From Leptonema illini DSM 21528 (GTDB lineage: Bacteria > Spirochaetota > Leptospiria > Leptospirales > Leptonemataceae), in assembly GCF_000243335.1 (NCBI RefSeq), contig NZ_JH597773.1, positions 1,853,550-1,917,549 on the forward strand: a DNA stretch of 64,000 nt. The letters are read 5' to 3'. The stretch's first letter is position 1, and each line of letters opens with the position of its first letter. Below, piece by piece: positions 38,189-47,859 of the stretch. A model generated the notes under the pieces. That model did no database searches. It was not told where the DNA came from and saw nothing but the letters and a program-made list of their open reading frames with translations. The position numbers and the translations under genes are program-made.

Positions 38189-39256
38189 TCACAGTCGAGC
38201 TTTCATGGTTTTCAGGGATTCGACGATCTGCTTTTTCACGCGAAGCTCCGACTCGCGCAGCACAAGCAGCTTCCAGAGAAGCGCATCGCCTTCGCGGCCG
38301 GCCGCGCGAAAGCGCTCTTCGTTTGCATCGCCCTTCCCTTTCTCTTTAATGGAAGCGGCCGACTTCAGCTTCACGTTTGCGATGACGCGCTCCGCACCTG
38401 CTGCCTGCTCGGGCAAAGCCTTTACCATCTCTTCCATGCGAGAGCGATACTCGGCGGGCTTCGACTTCAGCGTCCGATAGAGCTGTGCCTGCTCTGAAAA
38501 TCGCTCCAGAGCCTGCTCGGCTTTCAAGCGCTGTCGCTCCATGGCGATCAGAGCGGCCGGCGAACGTACGACCAGACAGGGCAGCGTCAGGCTCTCGGTG
38601 ACAGGAAAATCTACGATCTTCGACGATTCGGCAAGTGCCTTCGCCCGATCCCCGAATAGAAGAACGGCGGCCGCTCCCGTTACAAGAAGAAAACGGATGT
38701 TCTCTCGCTCGACGGTTTCGCGCAGATGCTTCAGGCAGTTTTCCGTACGTCGGTTCCACTCCTCGGGCAGACTGCGCGGATCAAAATGACAGGCCGGAAA
38801 CTCCTGATAATAAGGATCTTCAATCGTCAGATCGGCGGCGCCCAGCATGCGCGAAAAGAGCTCTTCCTCTTCGGGTGTGGGAAATCGACTGCGATCGCTG
38901 CGGTCGGGTAACGCCGTCGCCCGCTCGTCGATCGGATAGTTGTAACGCAGAACAAGAGCCGGCAGATTGCCGCGGATCAGGTAGCGACGCACCGCATAGA
39001 TCCGATCGGGACAGAGCTGGCAGCTCATATTGGCCGGCAGATCCTTGCGGATCTGTATAACAGGAGCGGCCGGTTTCTCCACCTGTGCTTGCACGGCGTC
39101 GGTCACGACGGCCTTGCGAGGCGTCAGATCGGGCGTGTAGATCAGCGCCGGCGGACCGTCGATCAAGATCTGCGTCGCCGGATTCTGTTTCAAGTCCTCG
39201 AGGGCGACGGTTAAATCGCTAACGACGCGTTTCAGATGTTCGCGCAACGACATCAC
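38189..39256 (-). CDS. Uracil-DNA-glycosylase-superfamily-like protein, active site not conserved
   Basis: The 355-residue protein resembles family 4 uracil-DNA glycosylases in order of elements: a Cys pair CQLCPDR at about 79-85, a strand ALVLRYNYPID where GEAPG would stand, a later Cys in ENCLKHL, the buried helix LLVTGAAAVLLFGDRA, and VVRSPAAL in place of the HPA loop. The catalytic acid and His are absent. Long charged helices make up the last 130 residues. Its start overlaps the ntrX stop by 4 bp and its end is 19 bp from priA. The homology is recognised by eye and is tentative. Confidence 0.45.
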   Translation of the reverse strand: MMSLREHLKRVVSDLTVALEDLKQNPATQILIDGPPALIYTPDLTPRKAVVTDAVQAQVEKPAAPVIQIRKDLPANMSCQLCPDRIYAVRRYLIRGNLPALVLRYNYPIDERATALPDRSDRSRFPTPEEEELFSRMLGAADLTIEDPYYQEFPACHFDPRSLPEEWNRRTENCLKHLRETVERENIRFLLVTGAAAVLLFGDRAKALAESSKIVDFPVTESLTLPCLVVRSPAALIAMERQRLKAEQALERFSEQAQLYRTLKSKPAEYRSRMEEMVKALPEQAAGAERVIANVKLKSAASIKEKGKGDANEERFRAAGREGDALLWKLLVLRESELRVKKQIVESLKTMKARL

Positions 39257-40590
39257 AGCTCATCCAGGTTGATCTTCAGCGTCTTCAGCTTACGATGAAG
39301 ATGCGTGCGCTCCATGCCAAGAAAGCGAGCCGTCCGACTGATGTTCTTCTCGAACTGCTTCAACGCCTGCATGATGTACTTCTTCTCGAAATCCCGGCGC
39401 GCCGAACGCAAGTCAAGCCCCGGGAATTGATCGTCCTGATCGGGCCTGAAAAGCGAATCGGCCACCTGGTTAACGTCGATCTGCTCTCCCTCTGAAAGGA
39501 TGGCCAGGCGCTCGACGACGTTTTTCAGCTCGCGCACGTTGCCGGGCCATTCGTAACGAGCAAGCAGGTCGATGGCGCCGGGCGTGAACACCTTCGCCGG
39601 CAGGCCGTTCGCCTTCACCGCCTGACGCAAGAAATGATCGAGCAGAAGCGGTATATCGCCCATGCGCTCACGCAGAGCGGGCATGTTAATCGGAATCACG
39701 TTCAATCGATAGTAGAGGTCTTCGCGAAATCGTCCGTCGCGAATGGCCTGCTGCGGATCGATATTCGTCGCCGCGATCACGCGCACATCGACCGATATCG
39801 ATTCGTTGCCGCCGACGCGCTGAAAGCGCTGCTCTTCGAGTACGCGCAGAACCTTGGCCTGCATCGTCATCGCCATATCGCAGATCTCATCGAGAAAGAG
39901 CGTGCCTTCGTCGGCCTGCTCGAACTTGCCGATACGACGATCGGCTGCTCCGGTGAAGGCGCCTTTTTCGTGGCCGAAAAGCTCCGATTCGATAAGCTCG
40001 GCGGGAATGGCGGCGCAGTTCAGATCGACGAACGGCTTATCGGATCTCGAAGAATTGCGAAAGATGGCGCGGGCGACGAGCTCTTTACCGGTACCGTTCT
40101 CGCCGAAGATAAAAACACGGGCATTTGTGCGCGCTGCCTGGGCGATGGCCTGTTTCACTCGCAGGATCTGCTCGGAGTCGCCGATGATCTCGTCAAAGTC
40201 GAGCTGCACTTCTTTCTTCTTAGCTACGTTAGGCTCGACGTGCAACACGGCATGGATCTTATCGAGGATGGACTGAATGGAAAGCGGCTTTTCAAGAAAG
40301 TCGACCGCCCCTTTTTTCGTCGCCGCGACGGCCTGCTCGATCGTTCCGTGCCCCGAGATCATCAGAACGGGCAAGGCAGGATACATACGACGGATCTCAT
40401 CCAGAACTTCGAGCCCGTCTTCTTTGCCTAACCACAGATCAAGCAGAATCAGAGCCGGACGCTCTTTCTCAAGAGCCTTCACGGCGCTTTTACCCGTGGC
40501 GAATTGCTCGACGACAAAATCCTCGTCTTCAAGGATCTCTTTCAGAGACGTGCGGATCGAACGATCGTCATCGATTACATAAACTTTCAT
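39253..40590 (-). CDS. ntrX: NtrC-family sigma-54-dependent response regulator (NtrX-like)
   Basis: The 445-residue protein has a receiver domain (1-120, phospho-acceptor Asp51 in LILLDLWL), an AAA+ domain (about 135-370) with GENGTGKE, GAFTGA (the sigma-54 contact loop) and LDEICDM, and a C-terminal Fis-type HTH (TARFLGMERTHLHRKLKTL). It activates RpoN-dependent promoters when phosphorylated. Its ATG overlaps the kinase stop codon by one base (TGATG). rpoN is four genes upstream of the kinase. Confidence 0.92.
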   Translation of the reverse strand: MKVYVIDDDRSIRTSLKEILEDEDFVVEQFATGKSAVKALEKERPALILLDLWLGKEDGLEVLDEIRRMYPALPVLMISGHGTIEQAVAATKKGAVDFLEKPLSIQSILDKIHAVLHVEPNVAKKKEVQLDFDEIIGDSEQILRVKQAIAQAARTNARVFIFGENGTGKELVARAIFRNSSRSDKPFVDLNCAAIPAELIESELFGHEKGAFTGAADRRIGKFEQADEGTLFLDEICDMAMTMQAKVLRVLEEQRFQRVGGNESISVDVRVIAATNIDPQQAIRDGRFREDLYYRLNVIPINMPALRERMGDIPLLLDHFLRQAVKANGLPAKVFTPGAIDLLARYEWPGNVRELKNVVERLAILSEGEQIDVNQVADSLFRPDQDDQFPGLDLRSARRDFEKKYIMQALKQFEKNISRTARFLGMERTHLHRKLKTLKINLDEL

Positions 40591-42407
40591 CAGGCCTTTC
40601 CTTCAGGAAATAAAATACGGAATTCCGCTCCACCCATAGACGAGCGGCTCACGTAGATGCGCGCATTGTGTTCGAGCACGGCCCGCTCTACGAGCGCCAG
40701 GCCGAGACCGTTCCCGTGCTCCCCTTTTGTCGAGAAATATGGCTCAAAGATGCTGTCGCGCATCTCTTCGGGAATGCCGGGTCCGTTATCCTCCACTTTC
40801 AAAAGGACGAACCGACGCCCGGCCTGACGATGCAGCACGGCCGATATGACGATCCGTCCCTCTTTCTGCGGAAGCTCCTGACCATCGGGAAACCTCTCGT
40901 ACACGGCTTCAATCCCATTTTTCACGAGATTATTCATCATACCTATAAAAAGCGTCTTATCAATCCAGATGTCGGGAAGATTATCCATGACCCGGACCTC
41001 AATATCGACGCCGGGAATATTACGAAAGAGTTCGGCCGATTCCTGAATCAGAGGGCCGATCTGAACGAGCTCGGGCCGCGGAGAAGGAAGCCGGGCGAAG
41101 TTCGAGAACTCTTCAAGCAGATGCTTGAGAACGTTCACCTGTTCGATAATCGTGTTTGCTCCGGTACGGACGACGTCGTCAAGATCATCCCGATTGCCTC
41201 GGTCCAGCTTGCGTAGCATACGTTCCGAAGAAAGCTGAATCGGCGTAAGCGGATTCTTGATCTCATGCGCCAGACGACGGGCCACCTCCTGCCAGGCGCC
41301 GACGCGCAGGCTGTGTAAGAGGCGGCTGCGCAGCGTTTGCAGCTCTTCGGTCATGCTGTTGAACGACTCGATAAGGATGCCTATCTCGCCTTCGGCGCGC
41401 AGATCAATGCGCGTATCAAGCTTGCCCTCCGTTACGGCACGCGTCGCCGCCGCAAGCGAGACGATAGGATGCGAGATCTGTCGGGCGATGACGATGGCGA
41501 CGATGATATCGGCGATGATCATACCGAGATAGAGGATGGCAAGGCTGAGACGCAAGCTGTAGGGGATGACCTTCTCCCACCGGGCTTCGTCGACGTTTAA
41601 CAGACGGTTCACCTGTCTGTATTTCATCTCGTCGGCCGATCGCGCCGGATAGAGCCTTTTCACAAGCATAATCTGCAGTTCCGGACGAACGGTTAACGAA
41701 ACGAAGGCGTAACGACGCAGGTCGACCGTGACGAGGCCGTAGCCGTCGCCGGATGGTCCGCTCTGAACGAGCTCCTGTACCAGATCGCTCGTTTTCAAAG
41801 AAGGTCCGTACAGCAAAACGGGAGAATTACGCTCCACAAGATAAACGGCATCGTACCTTTCCTGAATCAGCCCGTCGAAAAGCGCCGGTTCAAATTTGCC
41901 CTGAGAGTCCTTCAAGAACGTAGCCAGTACGGCGGCACGCCGCTGCCTGACGCTGTTATAAAAAAGAGTCGAGGCCTCTTTCTCCCAGTCCGCCATCATA
42001 TGCTCGGCCGAATCCATGGCTCCGCGAAAATCCAGATCGAAGAAGACGCCGATGACGGACTCCACCCGGCCCGAGGTCAGAAGAAAGATCGGCAGAGACG
42101 GGATAATCGATACGATGAGAAAGGCGAGAATCAAACGATAGCGCAAACTCGATCGCAGCTTGCCCGTGCGTTTGATACGCCGGTTGCGGTACAGATAATG
42201 AAGAAAAAAGTTAAGCGTGCCCAGAGGGATGAAAACGACGATATAGCCGAAGATACGATCAAAAGGCGTCGACTGTTCGTTAAGAAAGAAGCTTTCAGCG
42301 ACAAAGACGCTGACCCACAGAACGAGTATAACGTAAAAGATGTCGCGCAGAAGAATCCGCGACTCTTCCTTTTCCCAGCGATCCGCCTTCGGAGCCTCAT
42401 TCGGCAT
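40590..42407 (-). CDS. ntrY: NtrY-like sensor histidine kinase
   Basis: The 605-residue membrane kinase has N-terminal transmembrane helices, a periplasmic or extracytoplasmic sensor region (about 110-285), a further helix, HAMP (about 310-365), and HisKA with the phosphorylated His in RRLAHEIKNPLTPIQLSSERM. The ATPase domain has N-box NNLVKNGIEAV and GPGIPEE, GNGLGLAL. There is no visible PAS domain between HAMP and HisKA, unlike many NtrY proteins. It overlaps the HPr gene by 11 bp. The NtrYX pair is thus read from the PTS/RpoN operon. Confidence 0.9.
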   Translation of the reverse strand: MPNEAPKADRWEKEESRILLRDIFYVILVLWVSVFVAESFFLNEQSTPFDRIFGYIVVFIPLGTLNFFLHYLYRNRRIKRTGKLRSSLRYRLILAFLIVSIIPSLPIFLLTSGRVESVIGVFFDLDFRGAMDSAEHMMADWEKEASTLFYNSVRQRRAAVLATFLKDSQGKFEPALFDGLIQERYDAVYLVERNSPVLLYGPSLKTSDLVQELVQSGPSGDGYGLVTVDLRRYAFVSLTVRPELQIMLVKRLYPARSADEMKYRQVNRLLNVDEARWEKVIPYSLRLSLAILYLGMIIADIIVAIVIARQISHPIVSLAAATRAVTEGKLDTRIDLRAEGEIGILIESFNSMTEELQTLRSRLLHSLRVGAWQEVARRLAHEIKNPLTPIQLSSERMLRKLDRGNRDDLDDVVRTGANTIIEQVNVLKHLLEEFSNFARLPSPRPELVQIGPLIQESAELFRNIPGVDIEVRVMDNLPDIWIDKTLFIGMMNNLVKNGIEAVYERFPDGQELPQKEGRIVISAVLHRQAGRRFVLLKVEDNGPGIPEEMRDSIFEPYFSTKGEHGNGLGLALVERAVLEHNARIYVSRSSMGGAEFRILFPEGKA

Positions 42408-42657
42408 TGCCGCTCAGTACTCCCGACAGGATTTCAAGCGCCTCATCTTCGTCGGCGCCTTCGATTTTCAGATGCACGTGCGTGCCCGGTCCGAGCGCCA
42501 GCATGAGAATACCCATGATGCTCTTTCCGTTCACCGTCACTCCGTCGGCCGTTAACTGTACCTCAGACGCGAAACGTCCGGCTTCGCGAACGAAAACCGA
42601 GGCAGGTCTGGCATGCATTCCCTGCTCCATCTGAATTACGATCGTCTTTTCTTTCAT
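42397..42657 (-). CDS. HPr-type phosphocarrier protein
   Basis: The 86-residue protein has His15 in GMHARPAS, the EI/EIIA phosphorylation site, and Ser46 in NGKSIMGIL, the site used by HPr kinase. Both regulatory residues are therefore present. It lies 2 bp after hprK, its kinase. No enzyme I gene is in the window. Confidence 0.93.
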   Translation of the reverse strand: MKEKTIVIQMEQGMHARPASVFVREAGRFASEVQLTADGVTVNGKSIMGILMLALGPGTHVHLKIEGADEDEALEILSGVLSGNAE

Positions 42658-42659
42658 GA

Positions 42660-43757
42660 CTAAACCGGCGGGCTCAGGGGACGCGATTTCGGCAGAGGGC
42701 GTTTCGGTTTCTCGGGCTGAGCTTCATCGACGTCAGCGTCCGACGCCTTAGAATCCACCGTAACGTCGACGCTCCGCTCAGCCGGGGCCGAATCGAACCT
42801 GCGTGCCGCTTTATCGCCTTCTTGCTTGCGCTGGATCTCTCTCTGTATGCGTTCCGAAAGATTGCGGCCGGCATGGATGCCCATCGACTTCAGACGATGG
42901 TTCATGGCCGCCGTTTCGATCAGAATGGGAATATTGCGCCCCGGACGCACGGGAAGTATAATGTGCGGAACGTCAACGCCGAGAATCTGCGTCGTGCGAT
43001 CTTCAAGGCCGAGTCGCTCGTATTCGCGGCTGACATCCCACTCTTCGAGCTGGATCACCATATCAAGGCGGATCTCCCGGCGCACCGCTCCGGCGCCGAA
43101 AAGCTCTTTTACGTCGATGATGCCGATACCGCGCAGCTCCATATTATGCTCGATGATGGAGCTTGTATAACCCATCAGATAGCTGTCGGCCAGACACCGC
43201 AACTCGACCATATCGTCGGCGACAAGACGATGACCGCGCTCGATCAGTTCGAGCGCCGTCTCTGATTTGCCGATGCCGCTTGAGCCCTGGAGCAGAATGC
43301 CGACGCCGTAGACGTCGAGAAGAACGCCGTGCAGCTTCGTCGATTCGGCAAGGGCTTCGGTAATAAAACGAGTATAATGAACGAGAAAATCATGCGTCGT
43401 AAGCGAAGTGCTGAGAAGCGGAATGCCCGTATGATCCGAAGTTTCTACGAAACAGGGCGGCGGTACATTTCCATGCGTAAATACGACGGCAGGGATGGCG
43501 AAGCTGAGGAAGCCCACTCCCATCTGAAGCTGTTGCGGTATCTTGCAATCCGAGATATAGGCGTATTCGCCCTTGCCGATCACCTGAATGCGTTCTTCAG
43601 CGAAATCGCGATAAAAACCGGCCAGGGCAAGGCCGGGCCGGTTTACATCAATACAGGTGAGACGTCGATCGAGTCCATCGGCCCCGGCTGCCAGTGTGAG
43701 CCGGAGTTCCGGACGACCGATAAGCTCACGTACGGCTACTCCGGTTTCAGAGCTCAT
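42660..43757 (-). CDS. hprK: HPr kinase/phosphorylase
   Basis: The 365-residue enzyme phosphorylates and dephosphorylates HPr on Ser46. The P-loop is GSSGIGKSETAL at about 162, and the HprK signature is ELRGIGIIDVKELFGAGAVR. A Pro/Lys/Asp-rich C-terminal tail of about 45 residues (after RRFDSAPAERSV) is longer than usual. It overlaps hpf by ATGA and is followed by the HPr gene. Confidence 0.93.
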   Translation of the reverse strand: MSSETGVAVRELIGRPELRLTLAAGADGLDRRLTCIDVNRPGLALAGFYRDFAEERIQVIGKGEYAYISDCKIPQQLQMGVGFLSFAIPAVVFTHGNVPPPCFVETSDHTGIPLLSTSLTTHDFLVHYTRFITEALAESTKLHGVLLDVYGVGILLQGSSGIGKSETALELIERGHRLVADDMVELRCLADSYLMGYTSSIIEHNMELRGIGIIDVKELFGAGAVRREIRLDMVIQLEEWDVSREYERLGLEDRTTQILGVDVPHIILPVRPGRNIPILIETAAMNHRLKSMGIHAGRNLSERIQREIQRKQEGDKAARRFDSAPAERSVDVTVDSKASDADVDEAQPEKPKRPLPKSRPLSPPV

Positions 43758-44056
43758 CCGTGACGGGCGTGATGTGCGTGCTGCTTGCCTTTATGCTTCT
43801 TGATCTGACGCTCGAGTTTCTTTTCAACGAGGTCAAGAGAGGCATACATATCGGTGGTCTTATCTTCGGCAACGAACACACCGCCATCTCCGTTCATAGT
43901 GATTTCAACGATCTGATTCACCTTTTCCACTTTGAAGCGAACCGTCGCACCGATGAGGCGGCTGAACTGAGGAGAGAGCTTATCAATGACCTTGCGCGCC
44001 GCTTCTTTCAGTCCTTCGGACGACTCGATGTTATGAAAGTGAAAGGTAATATCCAT
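43754..44056 (-). CDS. hpf: Short-form ribosome hibernation promoting factor
   Basis: The 100-residue protein has the single HPF/YfiA beta-alpha fold: MDITFHFHNIESSEGLKEAARKVIDKL, then ATVRFKVEKVNQIVEI, VFVAEDKTTDMYASLDLVEKKLERQIKKHK, and a His-rich basic tail. It binds the 30S decoding region and promotes inactive ribosome dimers. It lacks the C-terminal domain of the long form. Placement after rpoN is the common arrangement. Confidence 0.9.
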   Translation of the reverse strand: MDITFHFHNIESSEGLKEAARKVIDKLSPQFSRLIGATVRFKVEKVNQIVEITMNGDGGVFVAEDKTTDMYASLDLVEKKLERQIKKHKGKQHAHHARHG

Positions 44057-44131
44057 GCTGATCCTCTTCTGGCTTCTAATTGTCGGCCCGCAGGCCGGAG
44101 CACTTCCAGTAATTCCTGAAAGTGCTGTGAG

Positions 44132-45523
44132 TCATTCCTTTTTATGGCTGCGCCTTGATTCGGCAACCGGAATCCCGAGAATTCCCCGGTATTTTGCCAC
44201 CGTGCGCCGGGCGATTCGGATGCCTTCCTTTTTTAATATGTTGGCGATGGCCTGGTCTGAAAGCGGCTCGGCCTCCGATTCGATGAGAATGCGGATGCGA
44301 TCCTGGATGCTCGTTGAAGATTCGCTTTCCACTCCGTCGAGCTTTTTGAGGCCTCGGGCAAAGAAGTACTTCAGTTCAAAAACGCCCCAGCGCGTCTGCA
44401 CGTATTTATTCGAGGTGATGCGCGACACCGTCGATTCGTGCAGACTGAGTTCCTCGGCGACCATACGCAGGTTCAACGGCTTCAGATGGCCGGGCCCGCG
44501 GCGAAAGAACTCTTCCTGAAATCCGACGATGGCGTTCATCGTGCGCAGTAGCGTCCGTCGTCTCTGTTTGAGACCGCGAATCAGGAACGAAGCCGAATGC
44601 ATGCGGTTTCTCAGGTAATCCTTATCCTCCGTCTTCATCGTACGAAAGGCCTCGGCCTCAAGGATGCGCGCATAGTCTTCGTTGATACGCAGATCGGGAA
44701 TCCAGGAATCGTTCGGGAATACTTTCGGCATGCCGTCGATCTCCATGACGATGACGTCGGGCACGACGTATTCGACGGTCTGCTGGCTGAAGTGCCGGGC
44801 GGGCACCGGCTCCAGCGATCGGATCAGCTCTATGGCCTTCTCCACTCTTTCGGCGGAAAGGCCGGAGCGGTCGATGATGAGCTGCCGGTCGCCGTCTTCG
44901 AGCTCGGCCAGAAAATCCCGTAGTAGCAGGATGGCGTCGCCGGCGACTCGTTTTTCCGGGTGCAGCTCAGCCTGAAAGATAAGAGACTGCTGCACGGTGC
45001 GGGCGGCACAACCGGGAGGATCCAGCGAGGCGATCACACGCTGCACCTTTTCGGCATGACGAGAATCGAATCCGCTCTCCTGCAACAGGATTGCAGGGTC
45101 TTCGGTTAACAGCCCCTGCCCGTCAAGCGCCGAGAGCAGCACCTCGGCGACGCTCTGCTCTTCGTCGCTCAGATCGGTTAAATGGATCTGTTCGAGAAGA
45201 TGCGCGGCCAGTCCGGGCGCCATCGCCGCCGTATTCTCGATAGCCTGCTGCTTGCGATCCGAGGCCTCGCGGTCGGGCATGCCCGAATAGTCAGAGGCGT
45301 CGTCATAATGGCTTGCCTCGCCCGCATAGTCCGCCTCTTCGCGCGCCGGCCGCTCGGCGTTAACATCAGCTTCGGCGAGTTCGAGAAACGGATTCTCGAT
45401 CATCTCCTGTTCGATGCGATCTTTCAGTTCGAGGGACGAATACTGTAAAAGCTCGATCGACTGACGCAGGTCCTGCGTCATCACGAGCTTCTGAACCTGT
45501 TTCTGTACGAGTCGCTGCTTCAT
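44132..45523 (-). CDS. rpoN: RNA polymerase sigma-54 factor
   Basis: The 463-residue protein has the N-terminal Gln-rich activator region (KLVMTQDLRQSIELLQYSS), an acidic region II (about 55-110), the core-binding domain, and the C-terminal RpoN box RRTVAKYRGILGIP that reads the -24 element. An upstream HTH (LSLHESTVSRITSNKY) is also present. With NtrX encoded in the same run it forms a complete local sigma-54 circuit. Confidence 0.96.
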   Translation of the reverse strand: MKQRLVQKQVQKLVMTQDLRQSIELLQYSSLELKDRIEQEMIENPFLELAEADVNAERPAREEADYAGEASHYDDASDYSGMPDREASDRKQQAIENTAAMAPGLAAHLLEQIHLTDLSDEEQSVAEVLLSALDGQGLLTEDPAILLQESGFDSRHAEKVQRVIASLDPPGCAARTVQQSLIFQAELHPEKRVAGDAILLLRDFLAELEDGDRQLIIDRSGLSAERVEKAIELIRSLEPVPARHFSQQTVEYVVPDVIVMEIDGMPKVFPNDSWIPDLRINEDYARILEAEAFRTMKTEDKDYLRNRMHSASFLIRGLKQRRRTLLRTMNAIVGFQEEFFRRGPGHLKPLNLRMVAEELSLHESTVSRITSNKYVQTRWGVFELKYFFARGLKKLDGVESESSTSIQDRIRILIESEAEPLSDQAIANILKKEGIRIARRTVAKYRGILGIPVAESRRSHKKE

Positions 45524-45535
45524 AAGATACGAACG

Positions 45536-46309
45536 TTAGAGAGAGAAGTCGTCTCCGAGGTACACCTGTCTGATGCGTTCATCGGCGACAAGCTCCTCGG
45601 CCGTGCCCGCTTTAAGGATGGTGCCCGAATACATAATATAGGCGCGATCCGTGATTTTCAGCGTTTCGCGCACGTTGTGGTCGGTGATGAGGATGCCCAG
45701 GCCGCGCTCGCGCAGATGAGCGATGAGCTGCTGGATGTCGCGCACGGCGATCGGATCGACGCCGGCAAACGGTTCATCAAGCAGAATAAAGTCGGGGCCT
45801 GTGGCAAGGGCGCGGGCGATCTCGCACCGACGGCGCTCTCCGCCCGATAAGGTATAACCGGCCTGATCCTGCACCTTCGTCAGATGCAGCTCTTCGATCA
45901 GCTCGTCGGCCTTCTGTCTGATATAATCACGATCTTTCGTGTGCATCTCAAGCACCGCTTCGACGTTCTCGCGCACGCTCAGCTTGCGAAAGACCGAAGC
46001 CTCCTGTGCGAGATAGCCGATGCCTTCGCGCGCCCTCTTATACATGGGCTGGTCGGTGACGTCTTTGCCGTCAATAAAGACCTTGCCGGAATCGGGCTGC
46101 ACGAGACCGACCGACATATAGAAAGAGGTCGTCTTGCCTGCTCCGTTCGGGCCGAGAAGACCGACGATCTCGCCCTGCCGTATCTCAAACGAGACTCCGT
46201 CGACAACCGTTCGCTTCCCGTATCGCTTAACGAGATTCTGCATCTGATAGAGCTTGGCGTTCGGCGGAATATGCGTGACGCTCTTTGCTGCGGGTTTTCT
46301 CGCCATCAT
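45536..46309 (-). CDS. lptB: LPS export ABC transporter ATP-binding protein LptB
   Basis: The 257-residue ATPase has Walker [10 protein letters not shown], the Q-loop [13 protein letters not shown], signature LSGGERRR, Walker [13 protein letters not shown] and the H-loop [10 protein letters not shown]. LptB powers LPS extraction by LptFG. Its ATG overlaps the lptA stop (ATGA). A 20-residue N-terminal extension precedes the ABC core; a second Met follows the first. Confidence 0.95.
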   Translation of the reverse strand: MMARKPAAKSVTHIPPNAKLYQMQNLVKRYGKRTVVDGVSFEIRQGEIVGLLGPNGAGKTTSFYMSVGLVQPDSGKVFIDGKDVTDQPMYKRAREGIGYLAQEASVFRKLSVRENVEAVLEMHTKDRDYIRQKADELIEELHLTKVQDQAGYTLSGGERRRCEIARALATGPDFILLDEPFAGVDPIAVRDIQQLIAHLRERGLGILITDHNVRETLKITDRAYIMYSGTILKAGTAEELVADERIRQVYLGDDFSL

Positions 46310-47859
46310 CGTACTCCACCGGAAAGGTCTTCTTCAAAAATTACGCGGTCGGGATTTGAGAGCATCTGAATCTTCTTACAGCGCACCCAGACGCCGCCGC
46401 GCAGAAGAAAGGGCCGGCCCGTCAGATCCATCTTCTGTTCTTTCTCGCGAAAGACGGCGATCTCGGCGATTGCCTCTTCGGCCTTTCGTTTCAGATGAAC
46501 GTTGCCGCGCGCAAGCGTAATCTCTTTTTCCATGTCTCTTTCGATAACGGCAGCCTCAAGCCGGGCCCTGATACCGGGTCCGTTATTCTCCTGAAGCTCT
46601 ACGACAGGCGATCCGGAAAGCCAGAGCCATCGCTTCTTCGTATCATAGCGCATGAGGCGGGCGTTGATCTGCATCTTCTCTTTGCGATCGATCAGCTTAA
46701 CGCCGCGATCCGCCTCTATTAAAGAAAGCCCCGCTCCCGAAAGCCTGAACTGCTCGCCGTATAACGATCGCGTCTCGGATGTAATCTTTACCCCGCCGAG
46801 CAGATGCGCCTCGCCCTTTTCGTCGAAGCGGTATTCGATTCGGCCGGCAGAGAGATCAAAGGGGACGCGGCGCTCCTGCGTGGATGTAGCTTGATCGGCA
46901 CCGGTGTCTGTGGAGGGATTCGGCTGATCTTTCTTCTGCTGTTCCTGCCTCTGCGCCTCTTCTGAGGCGCGACGCAGCTCCTCCTGGATCTCGGGCGGCA
47001 GCGTTTTCGGATCCGTTCCCGGAGGCAGCGTCTTTAAATAGGCCTGGGTTTCTGGTCGTAATGATTTCTGCCATGATTCCTGCACAGCAGACTTCACCTC
47101 AGTGCGTTCGACCATGATCAGGCGGGCGAAGGGCCGGTCTTTCAGGACGACCTTCTTCTCTTTGGTCAGATACTCGATGTTGCCGCCGCTCATGTAAATA
47201 TCGCGGCCGATAAGAACGGGCTCTTTTTCAAAAAGCATGACTCCCGTATCGTCCGAGAGCACGCCGCGATCGGCAAGCAACGACCATCTCTCGCCATGCA
47301 TGCGCACGTCGCCGTCCAGATAGCTCTTTTTCTCGGCAAGATCGCGCTTGAGCAGATTCGTCGTAACGATGACGGGCTTTCCGTCGCCCTGACGGATCTC
47401 GATACGCGGCAATCCTTCGATACTCACAAACTCCTTCGCCCGGCTGTAGGTTCCGCTGGCGGCGCGAAGGGTCAGGCCCTGCTCGCGATCGGTGATCGTC
47501 ACACCGCCAACAAGTCGCCCTTCGTTACCCGGATCAAGATAGATGAGCGGCGCTTTAAGCGTCGTATCATCATGTACGATCGTAGCGTCGCCTCGCAGGA
47601 TCATGCGGAATCCGGGCTTGCCGTCGATGACGACGGGCTCACGCACAAGCTCCGCGGCGTAGAACTGCGTCGGCACGCTTTTGCGTCGCTCGGTCGCCGA
47701 GTTATCCGTCATCACAGGCTGTGGAAGCGGCTTATCGGGACCGACTTCCTGGACGGTGCGTTCGCCCGACCACGGCAAGATTTCCTGGTAAGGAAGCGAC
47801 CGACAGCTGAGAGACGCCACCACAACAAACAGGGTGATCATAAACCGCAAAGCGCTCAC
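46306..47859 (-). CDS. lptA: LptA/OstA-type LPS transport protein, double-length lipoprotein
   Basis: The 517-residue protein starts with a lipoprotein-like signal (VVVASLSC at about 12-19). Two OstA beta-jellyroll stretches are visible: about 75-250 ([25 protein letters not shown] ... [25 protein letters not shown]) and about 345-500 ([22 protein letters not shown] ... [10 protein letters not shown]). A charged Pro/Gln/Glu linker lies between them. E. coli LptA is about 185 residues and has one such unit. It should form the periplasmic bridge for LPS. It overlaps lptC and lptB by 4 bp each. Confidence 0.82.
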   Translation of the reverse strand: MSALRFMITLFVVVASLSCRSLPYQEILPWSGERTVQEVGPDKPLPQPVMTDNSATERRKSVPTQFYAAELVREPVVIDGKPGFRMILRGDATIVHDDTTLKAPLIYLDPGNEGRLVGGVTITDREQGLTLRAASGTYSRAKEFVSIEGLPRIEIRQGDGKPVIVTTNLLKRDLAEKKSYLDGDVRMHGERWSLLADRGVLSDDTGVMLFEKEPVLIGRDIYMSGGNIEYLTKEKKVVLKDRPFARLIMVERTEVKSAVQESWQKSLRPETQAYLKTLPPGTDPKTLPPEIQEELRRASEEAQRQEQQKKDQPNPSTDTGADQATSTQERRVPFDLSAGRIEYRFDEKGEAHLLGGVKITSETRSLYGEQFRLSGAGLSLIEADRGVKLIDRKEKMQINARLMRYDTKKRWLWLSGSPVVELQENNGPGIRARLEAAVIERDMEKEITLARGNVHLKRKAEEAIAEIAVFREKEQKMDLTGRPFLLRGGVWVRCKKIQMLSNPDRVIFEEDLSGGVR

